Of a stretch of DNA of 64,000 nucleotides, positions 47,911 through 59,373 are shown piece by piece. Positions within the stretch are counted from its first letter, which is position 1; each line of letters opens with the position of its first letter. Source of the DNA: Microbulbifer sp. MI-G (GTDB lineage Bacteria > Pseudomonadota > Gammaproteobacteria > Pseudomonadales > Cellvibrionaceae); assembly GCF_030440425.1 (NCBI RefSeq), contig NZ_CP098023.1, positions 2,469,501 through 2,533,500 of the forward strand, given 5' to 3'. The notes beneath the pieces are model-generated. The model was not told the DNA's origin. It worked only from the letters and a program-made list of their open reading frames with translations, and did not search any database. The translations under genes and the position numbers were made by a program.

Positions 47911-50859
47911 TCATTGACCAAATACCTGCACTTCAGCCAATGAAAGTGCTTCGTTATCGCTGGCCAACTGGATACGTACATAGCGCCCCACACCCACATT
48001 GATTACATATTTAAGTTGTTCAGCGGGGCCAGGGAGAAAAAATTCTCTCACATTACTCTGTTCCTGAGAATCACTAATACTCTCTCCGGCAAAAGGTAAG
48101 TCAGATACAAAAACATGAAAGTCCTGCAGGCGCTCACCACAGCAATCAACACGATTCCATATGGCAATATTTTCAATCTTCTTGATCGAGCCAAGATCCA
48201 GTGTCCATGAGGGGTAAGCACTGGCACTAGTATGAGTTATACTACCATCACCCCAATGACCACTAATGTTACCATCAATGGCTCTGCTGGCAGAACCACC
48301 ATGACTGGTATCAGACTGCGTGGCAATACCCTCCACAGCCAAGTTTCTATATCCGGAACTCGCCGCCGAAACCTCGGTTATTGCCCAGCGCTGATTCATA
48401 CCGCCATGGAACTCCCACATGCCAACAGTGGCTCCTTTGGTGTTACCGAAGCCATCCAGAACCATACTTTCGTTATTGGCATCGCGTATCACATCACCGT
48501 CCAGAATCCAGCGATGGTTAACCGAACAGGCGTAAATAGAAGCCCTTAAACCATTAACTGAAGTTCCATCGGCGTGCGTTAAGCAAAGGTCATCATTCAT
48601 TCGGTTGCGAATCAAGCCAGTATCCCAATCAATTAACCAGTGCTGGTCAAAATGATTGTGTGTACAAGTTTCCAACTGTACCTTGGCGTAGTTCGCAACA
48701 CCATTATCAACACCGGGAACATCAAGGCATTGACCGCTGCGTTTATCCCGAATTTGTACGTACTGACTATTGGTTGTAGGGGTAGCACGCTCCCACATCT
48801 GTAAATACGCTTCCGCCGAGTTGAAGAATGCCTGCATCGTTTGCGGGGAAGCATTTAAACGCATATCTTCCACCAAATCGGCAAGAAGGCCATAATGTGC
48901 CAAGCCTTCGTTATTCAAATCAAAACTACGATTTCCCGTTCTCTGGCGATCAAAGGTAACGCGACCGTCATAGGAGGTAAAGGGGTAAATGACCGGATTC
49001 ATATCAGAAGTTGAACTGCGCCCTGCCTGAGGTGCCAAACCATTGGTATCTGTACCAATACCCACTCCAGCCAGGTAGGGTGTTGTTGCTAGAGCTGCAC
49101 GAATCGTATCTATATTGCTGATGTTATAATCGCTTGGGCCATTATAAGGGAACATTACACCACCCACGTTTAATACGCGCTGCTGCAATGGGCTCAAAGC
49201 GCCGTTTAGTTTTGGATTGGAGTGACTTGAGATCACACCGGAGTAATTACGACGTTCGACAATTTCCATTGTATCGGCGAAAGCACCAGCCGACATATGG
49301 TCTATTTCGATAATCATCTCCTTGTCGATCATACGATTAATCAGGTATTTCCCCATGGTCGTTAAGTGTTTACGATTACAGTGTTGGTCTATACTCTGAT
49401 CATAATTGGGGCTTGCGCCAAATAGATTGATGATATCTTTAATGAATGGAACATTCCCCAGCAATGGAAAACCACTTGGCAGTTTGCGACCGCTGGGCTC
49501 GTTAGGCGGACACGCTTCTATATGATAGAGATGGCCTGTTTGTAGCATATTACCAATGTTGATAATTTCATCTGCCCCCTGCATATGTGGGCCACCAAGG
49601 TCATTATCAAACTTGTGGATTGGAAACAAGCTGCGAATACCACGGCTATACAGGTACTGTAGTTTTTGATCGATCCAGGCCTCAGTGCAGCCACTGCCTT
49701 CATCACAATCCAGCACACTGGATACTTCAACACCCAACACAACAGCAAGTTTGCCACTGGCAATTACCGAGCGAGCTTCAGCAGCACTGGTAACTATACG
49801 AAAAAAGCCCTTGCCAATGCCGCCAGCCTGTGCATCAATATAATCCTGCATTTCATACACCCGCCTCAGCTGCAGATCAATACTCAATGAATCATCACAG
49901 GCATTGGGGTTAACCCAGGATACCGGGTTTACAACATTTTGAACCTCGCACAACACTTCGTTTTGTACCATATTGGTTACCATCAGCTTCAAACCAGCCA
50001 GGTGCACCCGCTCAATCCATTTGTAATAGGCTTGCTGATGCGATTGTGTGTGATGGTTTGGCCAGTAAGGAAAATTTGGCCAACCGGCAGTCATATGCCG
50101 GGCAGCCAAGTCACCGCCATCCTGCAGGTTACCGATAATATCCAGGCCACCATTGGGGCCGTGTATGCCACTACCATCATCCAGTGCATTTTGGATACCA
50201 TAAGGGTGAAAAGGACGACCGTGTAAAAACTTGCCACCCATAAATTCATTGGAATTCAAATGGGTATGCACATCAGCAAAGCCAATCACTGGTGCATTCA
50301 CATCACCGGTCGGCGGGATCGCCGGATTGATCGACGCATTCAGTTCAGCCTCTGGAAATGGTGTACAATCCTCCTGTTCCACTAATTCAAAAATGTTTTC
50401 ACTATTGCGATTCCCCAAATTAAACAAATCAAATAGATAAGTTCCACCGTCGCCCTTGTTATACCGCAAGTCCTTCCAGAATTTTGTGGAGAATAACCTG
50501 AAATGACCATTTCCAGCCGGTTCTACTGACCACTGTGCCCATTCTGAAGCGGCAGTATTACGCGCTATATCCAGAGGCCCCCTGGTGGTGAGGAAATTTC
50601 CGGTTTTATCACGCAACATATACATACCAAGCCTGGTGGGCTTGAAATAAAAATGGGACGCAGCAGTCACATCAATAGCGTCAAAGCGATAATCGCCACC
50701 CCCCGGATGCATATAGCGACCAGTTTGAGGGGCTTTAATCGCGTAACAGCCTTGTGCCAAAGTGTAAGAGGTCTCGATCGTATTGGCAGTCGCGAAAACA
50801 GACATACCGGATAATATTATCAGGATTGATACCCAGATTTTTTTTAACGTTGATTTCAT
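47911..50859 (-). CDS. Secreted amidohydrolase with lectin-type and F5/8C-like domains
   Basis: A 982-residue secreted enzyme. A signal peptide covers residues 1 to about 26. Residues about 30-165 form a beta-trefoil-like region. An amidohydrolase/M19-like TIM barrel covers about 190-690: FADVHTHLN (H-x-H), EIDHMSAG, VISSHSNPK and GIGTDTNGL supply metal ligands. Residues about 700-832 are a ricin-type lectin with repeated Q/H-x-W motifs (QHWLID, HRWILDG, QRWAIT). Residues about 835-982 are an F5/8-type-C (CBM32/fucolectin-like) domain starting NLAVEGIATQSD. Binding domains suggest action on a polysaccharide or glycoconjugate surface. Substrate is not evident. Confidence 0.8.
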   Translation of the reverse strand: MKSTLKKIWVSILIILSGMSVFATANTIETSYTLAQGCYAIKAPQTGRYMHPGGGDYRFDAIDVTAASHFYFKPTRLGMYMLRDKTGNFLTTRGPLDIARNTAASEWAQWSVEPAGNGHFRLFSTKFWKDLRYNKGDGGTYLFDLFNLGNRNSENIFELVEQEDCTPFPEAELNASINPAIPPTGDVNAPVIGFADVHTHLNSNEFMGGKFLHGRPFHPYGIQNALDDGSGIHGPNGGLDIIGNLQDGGDLAARHMTAGWPNFPYWPNHHTQSHQQAYYKWIERVHLAGLKLMVTNMVQNEVLCEVQNVVNPVSWVNPNACDDSLSIDLQLRRVYEMQDYIDAQAGGIGKGFFRIVTSAAEARSVIASGKLAVVLGVEVSSVLDCDEGSGCTEAWIDQKLQYLYSRGIRSLFPIHKFDNDLGGPHMQGADEIINIGNMLQTGHLYHIEACPPNEPSGRKLPSGFPLLGNVPFIKDIINLFGASPNYDQSIDQHCNRKHLTTMGKYLINRMIDKEMIIEIDHMSAGAFADTMEIVERRNYSGVISSHSNPKLNGALSPLQQRVLNVGGVMFPYNGPSDYNISNIDTIRAALATTPYLAGVGIGTDTNGLAPQAGRSSTSDMNPVIYPFTSYDGRVTFDRQRTGNRSFDLNNEGLAHYGLLADLVEDMRLNASPQTMQAFFNSAEAYLQMWERATPTTNSQYVQIRDKRSGQCLDVPGVDNGVANYAKVQLETCTHNHFDQHWLIDWDTGLIRNRMNDDLCLTHADGTSVNGLRASIYACSVNHRWILDGDVIRDANNESMVLDGFGNTKGATVGMWEFHGGMNQRWAITEVSAASSGYRNLAVEGIATQSDTSHGGSASRAIDGNISGHWGDGSITHTSASAYPSWTLDLGSIKKIENIAIWNRVDCCGERLQDFHVFVSDLPFAGESISDSQEQSNVREFFLPGPAEQLKYVINVGVGRYVRIQLASDNEALSLAEVQVFGQ

Positions 50860-51516
50860 TATATTTATCCATTATTGTTAAAATTATGGGAAGGTTATTA
50901 GACGTTAGTATGATTAAGGTATCAAAAACTAGTGGACAATATAAGTCGGGATTGTCTAACTATAGTCATTTTTATGAGATGCCTCTTTGACAATTCACTT
51001 GCTTACTCTAAAAAAGATGCTTTGACAATGACCTTATCTCCGTCTTCGTACAACTTTTCATAGCATATTCAACCTAAAACAGCCCTGTTCGCAGTGGCTC
51101 CTGGCGTCGTATAGATGAGCATACTGTGAAGCTGCTCACAGTTGTAGTGCGACCTCACTGTGTTGATGATTTTTCCAGCTTCATTCAAGCTTCGAAATCA
51201 GTGATGTTTTCAACACTCCTGACAGAATCCACCATAGGGTTCTCAGTGCCTGCACCCAGGTTTCGGCTTATCCGACTGGATGAAGAAAAACCTGGTATCA
51301 AGGGTCTTTTTCTTAAAGAAAATCGAATTGCCGCTAGACTCAATGCCATTGTCGCGAGTACGCTACACACACTAAAAACTTACCGGCCATAAAGCCTTAC
51401 CTAACATATGACCAAGCAGTACCGAAAATAGCAGCCATCGATGATCGCACTATTTCCTCCTATCCCACGGCTGATCGCCCCATCGGAGCCCCATCTACAC
51501 ACTCGTTTCTGAAATC

Positions 51517-51567
51517 GGGGAACGGGGAACGGGGAACGGGGAACGGGGAACGGGGAACGGGGAACGG
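51517..51567 (+). repeat. Heptanucleotide tandem repeat (GGGGAAC)n
   Basis: Seven tandem GGGGAAC copies in a non-coding stretch (50860-52058). No gene or structured RNA is evident around it. It may mark a recombination junction, since an IS relic lies 170 bp downstream. Confidence 0.85.
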
Positions 51568-51743
51568 GAGACTAAAGCATTACAATGCCTTTTGATGAAA
51601 ACTGCTAGAACTTTTCTTCTCTACACCCCACCCTTCAGCCATTGCGCTTTATTGGCTTCCAGGCCCCACATCTGTTGCACCAATTACAGACGATACGTTG
51701 GATATACCAAAAACAGATGTTATCCATTTAGTTACTTAATTCG

Positions 51744-51797
51744 TGGCCGCTAATAATCCTGATGATTTGTTCTTTAGTATAGCATTTTTTCATATTG
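51744..51797 (-). pseudogene. IS3-type OrfA N-terminal relic
   Basis: A minus-strand AGGAGGGTCTCAATATG starts MKKCYTKEQIIRIISGHELSN and then stops. The opening matches the first residues of IS3-family OrfA proteins (MKK-x-x-T-x-E-Q-I). The rest of the element is absent. Confidence 0.5.
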
Positions 51798-52058
51798 AGA
51801 CCCTCCTGGAAACTAAATTTCAAATATAATAGCAGTAAACTTGTCCATGCAACCTGCACCCAATACATCACTTTGGAAGAATTAGCACCGGCAGACTTTG
51901 ATAGCGTGCTTTATTAAGGAACCACATTTTACCTGATCACGATACAAATGACTGACGCATTAAAAATAGACAACTCCACTAAAGCCTTGCACCTGACAAT
52001 AAAAACGCTATTGTTTGACTAGAAAAGAAAGTAAATCAAGACTGGATAACAGAATGCT

Positions 52059-52337
52059 ATGGGTAACAAGAAATCACTTTTGGCTTTAATAGCAACACTG
52101 ACAATAATCACTCAACCCTCTTTAACCTGGGCTGATGACCTACATGAAAGAGAAGCTACCAAGCGATGCCTGAAAACCTGCAAAGAAATTTATTATAATT
52201 GTATTGGCGATAACCAGAAAGTACAAAATATCTGCGTTAGCGGTAAAATAGACTGCGATAATATCTGCCGCGATAATAATAAAGAGGATTTTTATGATAA
52301 TGAGTACGAGTCAGAATATGATGAGCATGGCATATAA
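52059..52337 (+). CDS. Secreted cysteine-containing small protein
   Basis: A 92-residue protein with a signal peptide (MGNKKSLLALIATLTIITQP, cleavage after TWA). The mature part of about 65 residues has six cysteines in CLKTCKEIYYNC, then NIC, then DCDNIC, suggesting three disulfides, and a highly acidic tail (NEYESEYDEH). Such Cys-paired helical hairpins resemble some metal-binding or antimicrobial-type peptides, but no family is recognised. It stands alone in an AT-rich region. The following gap, 52338-53333, shows no gene, RNA or repeat that I can support. Confidence 0.65.
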   Translation: MGNKKSLLALIATLTIITQPSLTWADDLHEREATKRCLKTCKEIYYNCIGDNQKVQNICVSGKIDCDNICRDNNKEDFYDNEYESEYDEHGI

Positions 52338-53333
52338 AGATATTATTCGATTGTTATGGGATGGTAGAACCATAAGCACAATATTTTTTAGTAGAAGCCT
52401 ACTATATATATTGTAAATATACCTCCAGCGAATGCGCGCCCTTCCAATTGCAACTCTAATTCTTGGCACTGTTAATAAACGCGCTGAGTAGTGACCTGAT
52501 TTCACCAAATCGAAGTGAATCGCCCAGAAAAACATCCAAAAATTATCTTGGATATTTCGTGGACTATAAAGTAATTTAGAAATATTTCCGAGACAATAAA
52601 AATTGCTTAACACATATTTTTGCATCTTAAAATTTGACCATTTCCAACACCACTTAATATACTATTATTGAATCATTCAAAATTAATTCAGAAAGAAATT
52701 TATAGATTAATTATTTTTCAAGAAATCTATTAAGTATAGCATTACATTAAGCCATAATTCTATACACACTAAATCTTAATTATTAGCAAAACAATTACTT
52801 TTCATCTGATAAATAACATTCCTGTCAAACACCATATTTTTATCATATAGGACTTCAGAAGCCGATTCTATATCCTGTCTTTCTATCCCCATTATTTTTT
52901 AAACTATGAAGCGATCTCTGACACACAATATTAAGTACAACCCAACACTATATGATTTAACGCTGAAAAAATTGTTGCATTTACATCATACGCCAATTAC
53001 CGGGGACAGAAAATCCTGGAATTTATTCAAACTAAATAACATTCTCTCTTAGAGAAAACCGCATCGCTATCCCAGCTCGACTAGCCATAAAAAGGCCAGG
53101 ATGAAAATAGGCTTGGGGACAAACTATAAGCCATGAATGATAGTGCAATTACTGTTTTCACTACCGTTTTTAAAATTTACATCTTGAATACACCCTCTTC
53201 GCATTCAATTCCCTAGGAAAGCTCACCCCAAAAGAAATGGTATTTTTAGTTATGAATTTTACCTCTTATTATTTTTGTCACTTAAATATTCTCAATGCTT
53301 CATTATACAGATAATTTATCGAATAAAATTATT

Positions 53334-54449
53334 TCAAATTCCGTATTTTTTGGCACACTCCCTGAAAGTACCAAACTCAAATGGTCCCGGTACGAGCACA
53401 GCATTACACTGAACGGCCTTTCCTTTAAACCAGTATGGTGTTCCCGCAACTATTTTTGTATCAACCGATGGCTTAAAACGTGGTGCATTAAAAACGCCAA
53501 TAGATTCCGGAGGAGGATTTATGGGTAATGAATTGAAGAATACATCAGCATCTCCATCTCGTATTGCCTCATAACACTCCTTGATATCAAATTGACGCTT
53601 TGTAATGACAGTATTTTCAGGAAAATACTGGTTAGCCGTTTGAGTTGACAGGTTCCCTGTACAGATTCTTACATCTGGGTGAGCCCGCAAGTCATCGATA
53701 GATTCAATTGAAAAAGACGATCCAATAGGTATATGAATAAATTGGCCAGCACTAACAATAGTGCACGTTGCTCGACGCCCCTTGAGTCGGCGCAGGTTCT
53801 CAGACTCTCCTCCCTTTGCGTTAAACTGGTCTATAAAATCAACTGTGACACCTGGCTGATTGATAAACTCAAGCATTTCATAGGCTTCGCTAAATGCATT
53901 TAGATTAGTCCCAAATATTCCATCCTGTAAGGCCGAAGTTGTATTGAACGGAAATGGAATTTCTACAGAGACAACTTCAATAGTCCCCGTTTCGTAATGT
54001 TCGGCAATTATCCTTAGGATTTCTTTGAGAATATCATCAAGTATATTCGATCCAAGCATACCATTATTGAACCAATCAGAGGTACTTGCTCCTGCACTTA
54101 TAAACCAGGGTGCTCCTGCTACATAACCACGACGTATTTCACCTGATGTCAGTATCTTGGCAAATCTACCTCTCGGCCTGTTAGGAAAAGGGGTTACATC
54201 AGGATTTGGAAGACAATCAGACTGATTGACTATGTAATCAGATGCATCCACCACCTCTGAAATAGGCTCAGAGAAGTTCTGGATTATTCTTCTGTATTCA
54301 CCACTATTAACAATTCTGACCCATGCGGCATCAAAGGCATCAACTAATTGATCATAACCAATGCCAATTCTATCTGGGGTGGCGTGAATTTGGCCCATGG
54401 GCAAGAGTAATGTTAAGGAACATAATTTTAATAAAATATATTTACTCAT
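53334..54449 (-). CDS. Periplasmic solute-binding-like protein
   Basis: A 371-residue secreted protein. The signal peptide is MSKYILLKLCSLTLLLPMGQ with cleavage near IHA. The rest resembles family 3 extracellular binding proteins: GEIRRGYVAGAPWFIS (first strand), DDILKEILRIIAEH, SIESIDDLRAHPDVRIC (hinge region), KECYEAIRDGDADVFFNSLP and a final APYW-like TPYWFKGKAV. No permease or ATPase gene is near, so it may be a sensor input or enzyme relative rather than a transporter subunit. Several Cys residues are unusual. The gap 54450-55279 holds only short decayed frames. Confidence 0.7.
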   Translation of the reverse strand: MSKYILLKLCSLTLLLPMGQIHATPDRIGIGYDQLVDAFDAAWVRIVNSGEYRRIIQNFSEPISEVVDASDYIVNQSDCLPNPDVTPFPNRPRGRFAKILTSGEIRRGYVAGAPWFISAGASTSDWFNNGMLGSNILDDILKEILRIIAEHYETGTIEVVSVEIPFPFNTTSALQDGIFGTNLNAFSEAYEMLEFINQPGVTVDFIDQFNAKGGESENLRRLKGRRATCTIVSAGQFIHIPIGSSFSIESIDDLRAHPDVRICTGNLSTQTANQYFPENTVITKRQFDIKECYEAIRDGDADVFFNSLPINPPPESIGVFNAPRFKPSVDTKIVAGTPYWFKGKAVQCNAVLVPGPFEFGTFRECAKKYGI

Positions 54450-55279
54450 CAGCTCACCTTTTACCGATTTAAATTACTGCGCTTTATATACCGTACCACT
54501 CCTTTCAATTTTCCTCTTTCCCAAGTAGATACTTCAAGGGTTACAGCTTGATGCGAGAGGTTGACTCAGTTTTTAGACACCCCCGCTTCTCGTAAAAAGC
54601 ATGGGCGCTAATTAATAAATAAATGGAGATCACTGGCCATGGAGTATCAGTGCTGACCGGCCATATTCGCTGCTATTGAGGCCCCCAATCTGGCAGAAGC
54701 GTATCCTGGCAGGCCAGGTCTTTAACCGCTATAAACGCCACCACTCTCATGGCAGGCTATCCTCCATACTATCAACCAATACCTGGGCGTACATACCCGT
54801 ATCGAATACGGATTTTTTAAATCAACCTCCGATAGAGTGCGAACCCATGGTATAAGCCGGTCTTGAACCTATATATAGATACCCCCGCCATTACCAATTG
54901 GATGGCGACAATCTTCAAAGCTATTTTCGAGCAGGCAATTCTCCTGGACAGCACCGAAAATAACCGCAAAGAGCCTCAAGAGATTTTCAAAGAGGAGGGG
55001 GGATAACTGTCTCACCCTATGGCAAGCACGCCCTATCCAGCAATCATTTGAAATGCGTTAAACGGAGCCAAAGTGAAAGCCGCAGAGAAGCTCACCACTA
55101 TTCACGGGATTAGGGCCGAATCATTAGCGGATGCCAAGCGTGCAGTCACATGGTGTTGGTGCGCAGCAACTTAAAAGGACACATCCGTCCATCTCTAACG
55201 GGGTACTACATTCGCCTTCGCGAAACTGATACTGTAGCCGGCCCAAGTCTTAGACACCTGTTAGACAGTAGGCAATAAA

Positions 55280-57883
55280 TTGGAAAAAACTTCAACAAAA
55301 TCAAAGGGTTTTGAACACACCCCGATGATGCAGCAATACTTGCGCATCAAGGCCCAGCACCCCCAGGAGTTAGTGTTCTACCGTATGGGGGATTTCTACG
55401 AGCTGTTTTATGACGATGCCAAAAAGGCGGCGGAACTGTTAGACGTGACCCTCACAGCACGGGGAAAATCCGGCGGACAGCCAATACCAATGGCCGGGGT
55501 TCCCTATCATGCGGCAGAGGGGTATCTGGCACGCCTGATCAAGGCTGGTATCTCTGTGGCAATCTGCGAACAAATTGGTGACCCGGCCACCAGCAAGGGG
55601 CCGGTTGAGCGGCAGGTAGTACGTATCGTCACACCGGGCACGGTAACCGACGAAGCCCTGCTCAATGACCGCTGTGACAACCTGCTTGCCGCTGTCACGC
55701 AACAAGGCAGCCAGTTTGGTCTGGCACTCTTGGACTTGGCCACTGGCCGCTTTGTGGTGCAGGAAACTGACACCCTGGAAGCGCTGGCAGAGCAACTACT
55801 TCGCCACAACCCGGCAGAACTGTTGGTACCGGAAAATATGTCTCTGCCTGTAGAGATCGAGCACCGTGCCGGGTTGCGTCGCCGCGGGCACTGGGAGTTT
55901 GAACTGGAAACCGCCCAACGCCATCTCAACCAACAATTCGGCACACACAACCTTGAGGCATTCGGCTGTAACTTGATGCACGGCGCTATCGCAGCCGCCG
56001 GCTGCCTGCTGCAGTATGCCCGGGATACCCAGCGCACTGAACTGCCCCATATCCGCGCCCTGCTGACAGAGAGCAGTGATGAGACTGTAGCCCTGGATGG
56101 CGCCAGTCGCCGCAATCTGGAGATTGATCTGAACCTCACTGGTGGCGATAACAATACGCTGCTGTCGGTATTGGACACCTGTAAGACCGCTATGGGCAGT
56201 CGCCTGCTGCGCCGCTGGCTGAACAATCCGCTGCGTCAGCTCACCATCCTGCAGAATCGCCAGGATGCGATCGCCACACTGACGGGAAACTATGGCTTTG
56301 AACCACTGCGGGAAGCCCTCAAACCCGTTGGGGATATGGAGCGGATTCTCGGTCGCCTGGCACTGCGGTCCGCACGACCGCGGGACCTGGCAAGACTGGG
56401 GCAGTCTCTGCAACAGTTCCCGGAAATTCAGCGCCAATTGGAAGAAACCAATACAACCAGGTTACAAGCATTGTGTGGCCAAATTGGTGAATGGCCGGAG
56501 ACAGTGGATCTGTTGCAGAAAGCCATAGTGGAAAACCCACCGGTTGTAATTCGCGATGGCGGTGTTATCGCCTCAGGCTACGACGCAGCACTGGATGAAC
56601 TTCGGGCTATCAGTGAAAACGCCGGTGATTACCTGGTTCAACTGGAGCAGCGTGAAAAAGAGCGCACCGGCATTCCCACCCTGAAAGTGGGTTACAACCG
56701 GGTGCACGGCTACTTTATCGAGATCAGCCGTGGGCAAAGTGATAAAGCGCCGACAGAGTATATTCGACGCCAAACCCTTAAAAATGCCGAGCGCTTTATC
56801 ACCCCGGAACTGAAAGCCTTTGAAGACAAGGCACTCTCCGCCAAAAGCCGTGCCCTAGCGCGGGAAAAAGCGCTGTATGAGGGCTTGATCGACAAACTGA
56901 ATGAGTCTCTGGCCCAGTTGCAGACTGCTGCTGCCGGAGTCTCGGAGCTGGACGTACTGGCCTGCCTGGCGGAACGCGCTGACAACCTGCGCCTCTGTCG
57001 TCCGGAGCTGGGTACCGAACCGGGCCTGCAGGTCAGTGGCGGCCGCCACCCGGTGGTAGAACAGGTGCTTGACGAGCCTTTCGTGGCCAATGATATCGAG
57101 CTGCACAATGACCGCCGTATGCTGGTCATTACCGGCCCCAATATGGGCGGTAAATCGACCTATATGCGCCAGACCGCCCTGATTGCGCTACTCGCCCACT
57201 GCGGCAGCTATGTGCCTGCAGAAAAGGCCAAAATCGGCTTGCTGGACCGCATCTTTACCCGTATCGGCAGCGCTGATGATTTGGCCGGGGGGCGCTCTAC
57301 CTTTATGGTGGAGATGATCGAGACCGCCAATATCCTGCGCAATGCCACCGAGCACAGCCTGGTGCTGATGGACGAGATCGGCCGGGGCACTAGTACCTAC
57401 GACGGCCTCTCCCTGGCCTGGGCCTGTGCCCATTACCTGTCGGCAAAGGTGCGCGCTTTTACCCTGTTCGCCACACATTACTTCGAGCTCACCGATCTGC
57501 CCAATCATTGCCCACAAGCAGCCAATATCCACCTGGATGCCACCGAGCACGGCGACGGCATTGTCTTTCTGCACCGTATACAGAAAGGCCCGGCTTCCAA
57601 AAGTTACGGCCTGCAGGTGGCCAAGCTGGCGGGTATCCCCGGCGGGGTATTGACAGAGGCGCATACACGCCTGGCTGCGCTGGAGGCGGATGTGCAACCT
57701 GCCGCCATCTCTATGGCGCCTTCAGCGACCTCACCCACCCCGTCCGCTTCCCCACAGCAGGTGGATCTGTTCAGCAGTCCCAGCCACCCGGCTTTGGATG
57801 CCCTGAAGGCGTTGAGCCCGGACGATATGACCCCGCGCCAGGCCCTGGAAGCCCTCTATGCGCTGCGCAACTTATTGAATTAA
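55280..57883 (+). CDS. mutS: DNA mismatch repair protein MutS
   Basis: An 867-residue MutS. N-terminal mismatch-binding domain with [19 protein letters not shown], where the Phe-x-Glu reads mismatches. Connector, lever and clamp domains follow, then the ATPase: [19 protein letters not shown] (Walker A, about 615-633), [21 protein letters not shown] (Walker B and signature), and [12 protein letters not shown]. The best start is the TTG at 55280, since homologues have about 10-15 residues before HTPMMQQY; an ATG at 55325 would be late. It is followed by fdxA, as in Pseudomonas and relatives. Length is standard. Confidence 0.97.
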   Translation: MEKTSTKSKGFEHTPMMQQYLRIKAQHPQELVFYRMGDFYELFYDDAKKAAELLDVTLTARGKSGGQPIPMAGVPYHAAEGYLARLIKAGISVAICEQIGDPATSKGPVERQVVRIVTPGTVTDEALLNDRCDNLLAAVTQQGSQFGLALLDLATGRFVVQETDTLEALAEQLLRHNPAELLVPENMSLPVEIEHRAGLRRRGHWEFELETAQRHLNQQFGTHNLEAFGCNLMHGAIAAAGCLLQYARDTQRTELPHIRALLTESSDETVALDGASRRNLEIDLNLTGGDNNTLLSVLDTCKTAMGSRLLRRWLNNPLRQLTILQNRQDAIATLTGNYGFEPLREALKPVGDMERILGRLALRSARPRDLARLGQSLQQFPEIQRQLEETNTTRLQALCGQIGEWPETVDLLQKAIVENPPVVIRDGGVIASGYDAALDELRAISENAGDYLVQLEQREKERTGIPTLKVGYNRVHGYFIEISRGQSDKAPTEYIRRQTLKNAERFITPELKAFEDKALSAKSRALAREKALYEGLIDKLNESLAQLQTAAAGVSELDVLACLAERADNLRLCRPELGTEPGLQVSGGRHPVVEQVLDEPFVANDIELHNDRRMLVITGPNMGGKSTYMRQTALIALLAHCGSYVPAEKAKIGLLDRIFTRIGSADDLAGGRSTFMVEMIETANILRNATEHSLVLMDEIGRGTSTYDGLSLAWACAHYLSAKVRAFTLFATHYFELTDLPNHCPQAANIHLDATEHGDGIVFLHRIQKGPASKSYGLQVAKLAGIPGGVLTEAHTRLAALEADVQPAAISMAPSATSPTPSASPQQVDLFSSPSHPALDALKALSPDDMTPRQALEALYALRNLLN

Positions 57884-58022
57884 CAGGTAAGACGGCGGGT
57901 TTCGCCCTATGCATCCTGTTATAACCTGTGAACGAAATTGACTGAAAAGCCACTACAATTCGCGCCAGTAATTGATAAAATCCCCAGCTGGAAAGATTCA
58001 GTAGCACTATTGAGGCACAAAC

Positions 58023-58346
58023 ATGACGTTCGTAATTGGGGAAAACTGTATCAAGTGCAAATACACCGACTGTGTAGAGGTTTGCCCGGTAGACTGTTTT
58101 TACGAAGGCCCCAACTTCCTGGTCATACACCCGGATGAGTGTATCGACTGTGCCCTATGTGAGCCGGAGTGCCCCGCCAATGCAATTTTCTCGGAGGACG
58201 AGGTACCGGACGATCAGCAGGAGTTTATCGAGCTGAATGCAGAACTTGCGGAAATCTGGCCCAATATCACGGAAAAAAAAGACCCACTGCCCGACGCAGA
58301 ATCATGGGATGGCAAAAAAGGGAAGCTGGATCAGTTGGAACGATAA
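58023..58346 (+). CDS. fdxA: 7Fe ferredoxin FdxA
   Basis: A 107-residue [3Fe-4S][4Fe-4S] ferredoxin. [55 protein letters not shown] contains both Cys clusters in FdxA spacing, followed by the long C-terminal extension of this type (YPNITEKK-like [15 protein letters not shown]). A GAGG sequence precedes the ATG. It lies 140 bp downstream of mutS, a conserved gammaproteobacterial order. It transfers electrons at low potential; its partner is not known. Confidence 0.97.
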   Translation: MTFVIGENCIKCKYTDCVEVCPVDCFYEGPNFLVIHPDECIDCALCEPECPANAIFSEDEVPDDQQEFIELNAELAEIWPNITEKKDPLPDAESWDGKKGKLDQLER

Positions 58347-58400
58347 GAAATAGCAAATGGCCCTGTGACAACGCCAGTGGTTTATAGCCAGGCAAAGTAA

Positions 58401-59051
58401 ATGAAAATAATTACACTTTCACTTCTATTTTTGGGCCGCCATTGGTGGCCTTTGCAAACACCGCTCAACAAAAACAGATTGCCTTGCTCTTTGGCGAAGG
58501 GCCTGTACCGGGCGCAACAGAATCGCTGTTAAAGCAGCTGGATTCTCTACAAATCAAGGCAATTTTCTTCCCTTTGGGGCGGAAAATGTAGAAGCATTCC
58601 GAGCAGACCCGCGCCATGATCGCCGCTGGCCACCAGTTGGGGAATCACGACTATTCCCATGTCAACCTGTCCAATCTGCCGCTCAGCAGTGCAAAGGAGG
58701 AAATAAAAAAACCTGTGCCCTACTCCAGTACCACGGCTACCAAGAGCGACCTGTGATTCTGCCTCTTTTTGGCAACCTTTCCGAAGAATTGCGCAGCCTA
58801 CTGGCAGAGCAGAAATTCCAAGTGGCGCAATGGGACCTGGAGCCCCGGCGCCACGCCGATATGAGAGCCTCGCCGACTATGTGGTGGGAAACGCCGAAGC
58901 TGGCTCTGTGGTTTTATTCCACCCCACACTTGAACACACAGAACAGATGATCGTCGCACTCCCCTTGATCCACTCCCGGCTCGTGCACAGGGGGTTCCGC
59001 TTTGTGACCTTGGCACAGATCACCGAAGAGAAAGTGAAGGAACATTTGTAA
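58401..59051 (+). pseudogene. Decayed polysaccharide deacetylase (NodB-type)
   Basis: From ATG 58401 the protein is spread over several frames: MKIITLSLLF (signal peptide start), QIALLFGEGPVPGATESLLK with QLDSLQIKAIFFPLG, AMIAAGHQLGNHDYSHVNLS (the metal-binding H-x3-H motif, here H-x2-H), then PTLEHTEQMIVAL and [18 protein letters not shown] to the stop at 59051. The catalytic TFDDGP motif is replaced by LLFGEGP. Frameshifts and internal stops prevent a full product. It remains recognisable as a recent loss. Confidence 0.8.
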
Positions 59052-59157
59052 CCAGTCCCCGACCACACTACCAATAAGGGCACTGGGAGCCCGGCAGGGC
59101 CGTCACCTGCCGTCACCTGCCGTCAGCTCCCGCAGCCTGATACCTGGAGCTGATACC

Positions 59158-59325
59158 ATGTTGCGCTGGGCGGTAGCTTTTCTGGTGATTGCGTTGATCG
59201 CCGCCTTCTTCGGGTTTAGCGGCATCGCCACCACGGCAGCGGAAATCGCCAGGATTCTCTTCTTTATCTTTATTGTGCTGTTTATTCTGGTACTGATCTT
59301 CGGACAACCCCGGCCACCGAAATAG
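59158..59325 (+). CDS. DUF1328 small membrane protein (YtjA-like)
   Basis: A 55-residue inner-membrane protein, [20 protein letters not shown], then [12 protein letters not shown] and a second helix [15 protein letters not shown], ending GQPRPPK. This is the DUF1328/YtjA pattern, whose members are small stress-associated membrane proteins. A CTGGAGCTGATACC Shine-Dalgarno precedes the ATG at 59158. It is too short to appear in routine gene calls. Confidence 0.88.
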   Translation: MLRWAVAFLVIALIAAFFGFSGIATTAAEIARILFFIFIVLFILVLIFGQPRPPK

Positions 59326-59373
59326 CCGCCCTCACCGGGGCTTGACTCGACACTGCGATCAATTGGCAGGTGG

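Noticed and set aside
51126..51392. An 88-codon plus-strand gene starting at GTG
   Set aside because: No Shine-Dalgarno, an overlapping antisense frame of similar length, and no family-like sequence; cannot be supported.
52311..52625. Minus-strand 104-codon frame in the AT-rich gap
   Set aside because: No ribosome-binding site, overlaps the secreted peptide gene end, and residue composition is not protein-like.
54880..55010. Short open frame (ITNWMATIFKAIFEQAILLD and onward) before mutS
   Set aside because: Only about 36 codons, no start context; perhaps a transposase scrap but not identifiable.
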